Shown piece after piece: positions 60,264-64,000 of a stretch of DNA of 64,000 bases. The stretch is from Streptomyces sp. NRRL S-455. Lineage in GTDB: Bacteria > Actinomycetota > Actinomycetes > Streptomycetales > Streptomycetaceae. The stretch spans positions 1 to 64,000 of the forward strand of contig NZ_JOCT01000018.1 in the NCBI RefSeq assembly GCF_000717875.1. Reading direction: 5' to 3'. The stretch's first letter is position 1; each line of letters starts with the position of its first letter. A program made the position numbers and the translations under genes. The notes under the pieces were generated by a model, which did not search any database, was not told the origin of the DNA, and worked only from the letters and a program-made list of their open reading frames with translations.

Positions 60264-61085
60264 TCAGGGGTCGAGGTCGTTCCCGGACCGCTCCTCGAAG
60301 ATCCGCATGGCCTTGGCCGTCACCGGGCCCGGCCCGTCCGGCAGCTCACGGCCGTCGACCCGGTGCACGGCCTGCACGTCCCGCAGCGTGGAGGTGAGGA
60401 ACACCTCGTCGGCCCGCTCGAGGACGTCCAGCGGCAGGTCGGTCTCCGTGGCGCCGGTCCACTCGATCGTCAGCGCGCGTGTGATGCCCGCGAGGCAGCC
60501 CGAGGCGAGCGGCGGCGTGTGGATCTCACCGTCGAGGACCACGAAGACGTTGGACCCGGTGCCCTCGCACAGCTGACCCACGGTGTTGGCGAACAGCGCC
60601 TCGGAGGCGCCCTGTTCACGGGCCCGGGCCAGGGCGACGACGTTCTCGGCGTACGAGGTGGTCTTCAGGCCGGTGAGCGCGCCGCGCTCGTTGCGGGTCC
60701 AGGGGACCGTGATCACGGCGGTGGAATCGGGGCGGCGGGTGGTCTCGCCGACGGCGACGACAAGGGTGGGGCCGTGTTCGCCGCGGTCGGAGCCGAGCGG
60801 ACCGTGGCCACCGGTGTAGGTGATGCGGAGGCGGCCGAGCGGCACGGGATCGGCTTCGAGGACGGCGGCACAGGCGCGGCGCACCTCGTCGTGGTCCGGG
60901 TCCGGCAGTCCGAGGCCGCGCGCCGACCGGGTGAGCCGGTCGAGGTGCCGGGTGAGCGCGAACGGGCGGCCGTGCACGGCCTTCAGCGTCTCGAAGACGC
61001 CGTCGCCCACGGTCAGTCCGTGGTCGAAGACGGAGACGCGGGCGGACTCGATGTCCTGCAGCCCGCCATCGAGCCAGATCTTCAC
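60264..61085 (-). CDS. pabC: Class IV aminotransferase, probable 4-amino-4-deoxychorismate lyase
   Basis: 273 residues. PLP-enzyme fold type IV: FDHGLTVGDGVFETL at the N-terminus, LKTTSYAENVVALARAREQG with the PLP Lys, and EGTGSNVFVVLDGE. The GTG start overlaps the chorismate-binding gene by 4 bp, which argues for PabC rather than a branched-chain aminotransferase. It releases p-aminobenzoate from aminodeoxychorismate for folate. Confidence 0.88.
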   Translation of the reverse strand: MKIWLDGGLQDIESARVSVFDHGLTVGDGVFETLKAVHGRPFALTRHLDRLTRSARGLGLPDPDHDEVRRACAAVLEADPVPLGRLRITYTGGHGPLGSDRGEHGPTLVVAVGETTRRPDSTAVITVPWTRNERGALTGLKTTSYAENVVALARAREQGASEALFANTVGQLCEGTGSNVFVVLDGEIHTPPLASGCLAGITRALTIEWTGATETDLPLDVLERADEVFLTSTLRDVQAVHRVDGRELPDGPGPVTAKAMRIFEERSGNDLDP

Positions 61086-62167
61086 GTCAGGTCCTCTCCA
61101 CTCGCCTCGTATGTTCCCGACGCTATCGCGAGCAGCCGGGCCGCCTTCAGTTCGGTCTCCCGCCACTCCCCCTCGGGGTCCGAACCCCAGGTGATGCCGG
61201 CACCGGTACCGAAGCGCAGCAGGCCGTCGGTCCGGTCGATCCAGAAGGTACGGATGCCGACGGCCAGCTCACCGGCCCGCCGGTCCGCGTCGACCCAGCC
61301 GATCCCCCCGCAGTACGGCCCCCTGGGCGCGGTCTCCAGCGCGTCGATGATCCGCAGGGCACTCGACTTGGGCGCGCCGGTGACGGAGCCGGGCGGAAAG
61401 GCGGCGCCGAGCAGCTCGGCCCAGCCGGCCCCGTCCGCCAGCTCACCGCGGACCGTCGAGACGAGATGCACCAGCCCCGGGTGTTTCTCGACGGCACACA
61501 GGTCGGGCACCGTCACACTGCCGGTCGCGCAGACCCGCCCGACGTCGTTGCGCACCAGGTCCACGATCATCACGTTCTCGGCGTAGTCCTTCTCCAGCAG
61601 GTCCGCCTCGGTGCGGCCGGTGCCCTTGATCGGCCCGGACTCGACGACCCGGCCGGCGCGCCGCAGGAACAGTTCGGGGGAAGCCGTGGCGATCTCCACC
61701 CCGTGAGCGGGCAGGCGGATCGTTCCTGCGTACGGGGCCGGGTTGCCGCGGGCCAACAGCGCGGTGAGGGCGTCCACGTCGGCGCCGGGTGGGACGGGCG
61801 CGGACAGGACCCGGCACAGGTTCGCCTGGTAGACCTCGCCGGCCGCGATGTGTTCGCGGATCCGCCGCACGGCCGCGGTGTACGCGGTGCGATCGAGCGA
61901 CGACGTCCAGTCATGTGCCGCCGGTCCCCGCCATGCGCCGGGCACGGGAGCGGGCACCGGAGCCCGGTGCACCTCCCGGAAGCGGGCGCAGGTCAGACGG
62001 CCCTCGAAGTCGGCGCAGACGGCCCAGAAGCCGCTGGATTCCAGGGCTTCGGGATCATCGGTGACATCGAGGAGCCCGGTGGCGACGCGGTCGCCGAAGC
62101 GGGCGAGAGGAGGGAGGTCGAGCACGCAGTCGAGTCTATGGCGGTGTCCTCCGGGTGACCGGGGCAT
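61082..62167 (-). CDS. pabB: Chorismate-binding protein, probable aminodeoxychorismate synthase component I
   Basis: 361 residues. Chorismate-binding core: YQANLCRVLSAP, SGPIKGTGRTEADLLEKDY, ENVMIVDLVRNDVGRVC, and PPGSVTGAPKSSALRIID then RGPYCGGIGWVD. It aminates chorismate at C4 using ammonia from a glutaminase encoded elsewhere. ATG 62167 has GAGGGGAC just upstream; a GTG at 62125 would shorten it by 14 residues and may be the family start. Coupled to pabC. It draws on the chorismate made by the aro genes of this window. Confidence 0.88.
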   Translation of the reverse strand: MPRSPGGHRHRLDCVLDLPPLARFGDRVATGLLDVTDDPEALESSGFWAVCADFEGRLTCARFREVHRAPVPAPVPGAWRGPAAHDWTSSLDRTAYTAAVRRIREHIAAGEVYQANLCRVLSAPVPPGADVDALTALLARGNPAPYAGTIRLPAHGVEIATASPELFLRRAGRVVESGPIKGTGRTEADLLEKDYAENVMIVDLVRNDVGRVCATGSVTVPDLCAVEKHPGLVHLVSTVRGELADGAGWAELLGAAFPPGSVTGAPKSSALRIIDALETAPRGPYCGGIGWVDADRRAGELAVGIRTFWIDRTDGLLRFGTGAGITWGSDPEGEWRETELKAARLLAIASGTYEASGEDLT

Positions 62168-62302
62168 GTCCCCTCAGGACGCTCTGCGACGCGCCTGAGC
62201 AGGTGAGGCGCAGCACGCTGCACAAACGCGTTTTTGTACTGGCCCCGGAATCCGCTAGAGTTCAACACGTCGCCGGGCCGCGAGAGCGGACCGAAACGAC
62301 AG

Positions 62303-62375
62303 GCGGACGTAGCTCAGTTGGTAGAGCGCAACCTTGCCAAGGTTGAGGTCGCGAGTTCGAGCCTCGTCGTCCGCT
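62303..62375 (+). tRNA. tRNA-Gly (GCC)
   Basis: 73 nt. Acceptor gcggacg with cgtccgc, anticodon loop ttgccaa giving GCC, T-loop gagttcgagcctc. Discriminator U and no encoded CCA. First of a five-tRNA cluster. Confidence 0.95.
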
Positions 62376-62412
62376 CGAAGGAACAGGGGGCTTCCCGGCC
62401 CCCTACACTCCT

Positions 62413-62486
62413 GGTGGAGTGGCCGAGAGGCGAGGCAACGGCCTGCAAAGCCGTCTACACGGGTTCAAATCCCGTCTCCACCTCCA
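62413..62486 (+). tRNA. tRNA-Cys (GCA)
   Basis: 74 nt including an encoded CCA (62484-62486), the only CCA in the cluster. Acceptor ggtggag with ctccacc, anticodon loop ctgcaaa giving GCA. It ends 1 bp before the next tRNA. Confidence 0.95.
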
Positions 62487-62487
62487 A

Positions 62488-62559
62488 GGACGATTAGCTC
62501 AGCGGGAGAGCGCTTCCCTGACACGGAAGAGGTCACTGGTTCAATCCCAGTATCGTCCA
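62488..62559 (+). tRNA. tRNA-Val (GAC), copy 1
   Basis: 72 nt. Acceptor ggacgat with atcgtcc, anticodon loop ctgacac giving GAC. No encoded CCA. Identical to the copy at 62701. Confidence 0.95.
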
Positions 62560-62585
62560 CTGGATCTGTTCGAAGATCCGAACCC

Positions 62586-62657
62586 GCGCGATTAGCTCAG
62601 CGGGAGAGCGCTTCCCTGACACGGAAGAGGTCACTGGTTCAATCCCAGTATCGCGCA
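62586..62657 (+). tRNA. tRNA-Val (GAC), copy 2 with altered acceptor stem
   Basis: 72 nt. Body identical to the other two copies, but the acceptor is gcgcgat with atcgcgc: pair 2:71 changes from G-C to C-G and pair 3:70 from A-U to G-C, each with its partner. No encoded CCA. Confidence 0.94.
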
Positions 62658-62700
62658 CGCAGTGCCCATGATCCGCTCCTTTGAGTGGCCATGGTCCCGA

Positions 62701-62772
62701 GGACGATTAGCTCAGCGGGAGAGCGCTTCCCTGACACGGAAGAGGTCACTGGTTCAATCCCAGTATCGTCCA
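62701..62772 (+). tRNA. tRNA-Val (GAC), copy 3
   Basis: 72 nt, identical to the copy at 62488. Anticodon GAC. Last of the cluster; the hairpin at 62783 follows. Confidence 0.95.
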
Positions 62773-62782
62773 CATCACACCG

Positions 62783-62815
62783 GAGCCCCCGGCCGAACGA
62801 ATCGGCCGGGGGCTC
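62783..62815. terminator. Perfect 14-bp hairpin after the tRNA cluster
   Basis: The arms 62783-62796 and 62802-62815 are exact complements around 5 nt. It ends the tRNA transcript and also lies 22 bp past the convergent zinc-finger gene. Confidence 0.88.
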
Positions 62816-62836
62816 GGTCGTGTCCGCCTCGCCCCG

Positions 62837-63127
62837 TCATGACGAGAACAGCATGTGCCCGAAGCTCTTGTGGCGGTGGTGTCCGTGGTGGCCGTGATGA
62901 CCGTGGCCGCCGTGCGGTGCGCCCCAAGCGGGGGCCGGAGGAGCCGGGTAGGCCTGCGGGGCGGGCGGAGGCGGCGGGGCGGTCTGTGACCACTGGGCCT
63001 CCAGGCGGGTCAGCGACTCCAGCTCGCCGTAGTCGAGAAAGATCCCACGGCAGCCGCTGCACTGCTCGATCTGGACGCCGTTGCGGTTGTACGTGTGCAT
63101 CGGCGCATGGCACTTCGGACACTGCAT
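62837..63127 (-). CDS. TFIIB-type zinc-ribbon protein with His-rich tail
   Basis: 96 residues. MQCPKCHAPMHTY and QIEQCSGCRGIFLDYGELES make a zf-TFIIB zinc ribbon (two CxxC pairs). The rest is Pro/Ala-rich and then a run of Gly-His (HGGHGHHGHHGHHRH), a possible extra metal site. ATG 63127. Function unknown; similar small ribbons are common in Streptomyces. Confidence 0.88.
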   Translation of the reverse strand: MQCPKCHAPMHTYNRNGVQIEQCSGCRGIFLDYGELESLTRLEAQWSQTAPPPPPAPQAYPAPPAPAWGAPHGGHGHHGHHGHHRHKSFGHMLFSS

Positions 63128-63205
63128 GGTCGTTCACTCCTCGCCGGTCGGTCCTGCTTCGTGTGTCGACAGGACAGACTCTGTCCCGCTGTGGTCGGTT
63201 GCACC

Positions 63206-64000
63206 CTACTTCGCGTGCTCCCGCGTCAACTGCGGCGGGACGGTGGCCATTCGGTCACAGGCGTCCACGACCGACTGCTCCACCTCGTCCAGGGGCCGGC
63301 CGGCCGCTACCGCCTTGGCGACGGCCCTGGCCGCGGTCTGCACGGTGATGGCCCGGGCGGGGACGTCCAGGGCGGGCCAGGGATCGCCGTCGACGGGGAC
63401 GGCGGGGCCTCCGGCCGCACGGTAGGCGGCGAGGAAACGGCCCCACTCGTCGGGCGGGAGCAGTCCACAGGCGTACCAGGCGGCGGGACGGGCGAGGTCC
63501 CAGGCGGGGACGCCGACGCCGAGGTCGTCGACATCGATCAGCAGCCAGGGGCCGTCGGGAGCGGGGTGGCGTACGAGCTGGCCCAGGTGAAGGTCGCCGT
63601 GGCACAGCGTCGTGGTGTCCGGCATCGGGGCCTCGGCGCGGGCCCAGGCAGGGAGCGTGTCCCAGGCCCGGTGGACGGGGGCGGCGGCGGGATGCCGGCC
63701 GGCGTCCCGGAGCCGGGCGACGGCGCGGGCCGCCTTGGCCGGGCCCCGCATGACGGGCAGGGCCTGCGGGGCCGGGGTGCGGTGGAGCCGGGCGAGGAGT
63801 GCGGCGGCGGCTTCCCAGGGGGCGGCGTCGGGGGTGTCCGGGTCGACGGGGGATCCGTACGGCCAGAAGGTCACGAGGCGGCCGTGCAGGTCGGCCGGGG
63901 TCGGAGCGAGTGGGGGCAGCAGGATGCCGGGGTGGCCGGCGGCGACTGTGAGGCGGCCGGCCAGTTCGGTGGGGTCGGTGTCCGGAGGGTGGGCCTTCGC
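63206..64000 (-). CDS. Aminoglycoside phosphotransferase-like protein, partial at the right edge
   Basis: 265 residues are visible and the frame stays open to the window edge, so the N-terminus lies beyond it. The kinase-like signature is LCHGDLHLGQLV with the catalytic HGD, followed by LIDVDDLGVGVPAWDLARPA (DxD metal site). This is the APH/choline-kinase fold. Resistance is not implied; many such proteins act on other small molecules. The GTG at 63874 is only an internal in-frame codon, not a likely start. Confidence 0.85.
   Translation of the reverse strand, partial: AKAHPPDTDPTELAGRLTVAAGHPGILLPPLAPTPADLHGRLVTFWPYGSPVDPDTPDAAPWEAAAALLARLHRTPAPQALPVMRGPAKAARAVARLRDAGRHPAAAPVHRAWDTLPAWARAEAPMPDTTTLCHGDLHLGQLVRHPAPDGPWLLIDVDDLGVGVPAWDLARPAAWYACGLLPPDEWGRFLAAYRAAGGPAVPVDGDPWPALDVPARAITVQTAARAVAKAVAAGRPLDEVEQSVVDACDRMATVPPQLTREHAK

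Noticed and set aside
60264..62167. pabB/pabC pair as part of an antibiotic gene cluster
   Set aside because: No other biosynthetic genes are nearby; a folate role is sufficient.
62488..62772. CRISPR-like spacing of repeated units
   Set aside because: The repeats are tRNA genes; no CRISPR array or cas gene was seen in the window.
63206..63874. Short 222-residue phosphotransferase as a truncated gene
   Set aside because: The frame continues upstream with matching sequence to the window edge; it is cut by the window, not by mutation.

Overview
The window is a piece of a Streptomyces chromosome. The evidence is very high G+C, many GTG and TTG starts behind GGAGG-type ribosome binding sites, wall-to-wall 4-bp start/stop overlaps, and a sporulation gene (ssgB, 56.5 kb) whose product is a full-length 137-residue SsgB. 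Gene order over the first 42 kb follows the conserved actinobacterial block known from Mycobacterium (aroB-aroK-aroC-aroE-mltG-ruvX-alaS ... hisS-ppi-rel-apt-secF-secD-yajC-ruvBAC-yebC-pdxTS ... pimA-acyltransferase-pgsA ... HIT-thrS), nearly all on the minus strand.

Layout. 0.2-7.3 kb: a P-loop kinase-like gene, the shikimate genes aroB, aroK, aroC and aroE, the transglycosylase mltG and ruvX. 7.3-11.9 kb: alaS, two small membrane-associated proteins and rpsD. 11.9-18.5 kb: rarA, a VKOR-type quinone-linked oxidoreductase, hisS, a metallo-hydrolase, and on the plus strand a membrane-anchored cyclophilin and a DUF349 protein. 18.6-31 kb: rel (ppGpp synthetase/hydrolase), a small secreted protein of unknown function, apt, secF, secD, yajC, the resolvasome ruvB-ruvA-ruvC, yebC and the PLP synthase pdxT-pdxS. 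31.0-32.8 kb is a break in the conserved order, holding an orphan 96-residue protein and a 5'-truncated MazF-like toxin remnant. 32.2-35.6 kb: a tightly overlapping phosphatidylinositol mannoside cassette. 35.9-39.9 kb: two plus-strand genes, an EF-G2-like translational GTPase with degenerate GTPase motifs and an unknown membrane protein. 40.0-42.7 kb: a HIT protein and thrS.

The right third is accessory. 42.7-45.4 kb holds a DUF4365 nuclease-like protein overlapping a 409-residue partner with a possible OB-fold, divergent from a DEDD exonuclease. Two identical tRNA-Val(CAC) genes (45.5 and 55.7 kb) bracket 10 kb with an SRPBCC protein, a large membrane protein, a 181-bp near-palindromic MITE-like element and a carbohydrate-uptake module: a Tat-exported rhamnogalacturonan-lyase-like protein, a YesL-like protein, two ABC permeases and a binding lipoprotein. 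LacI-type operator sites precede the module. 55.8-64 kb holds small membrane proteins, ssgB, a CGNR zinc-finger protein, a DsbA-like thioredoxin-fold protein, a double GNAT acetyltransferase, a pabC/pabB-like pair, a five-gene tRNA cluster (Gly, Cys, three Val), a TFIIB-type zinc-finger protein and an aminoglycoside-phosphotransferase-like gene that runs off the right edge.

Most of the window is core housekeeping. The least explained items are the MITE-like palindrome ending on the lyase stop codon, the two inverted copies of a roughly 108-bp intergenic repeat 40 kb apart, the DUF4365 locus, the toxin remnant and the compensatory acceptor-stem change in one tRNA-Val copy. Functional names rest on recognisable motifs and gene order read by eye; no database search was run.
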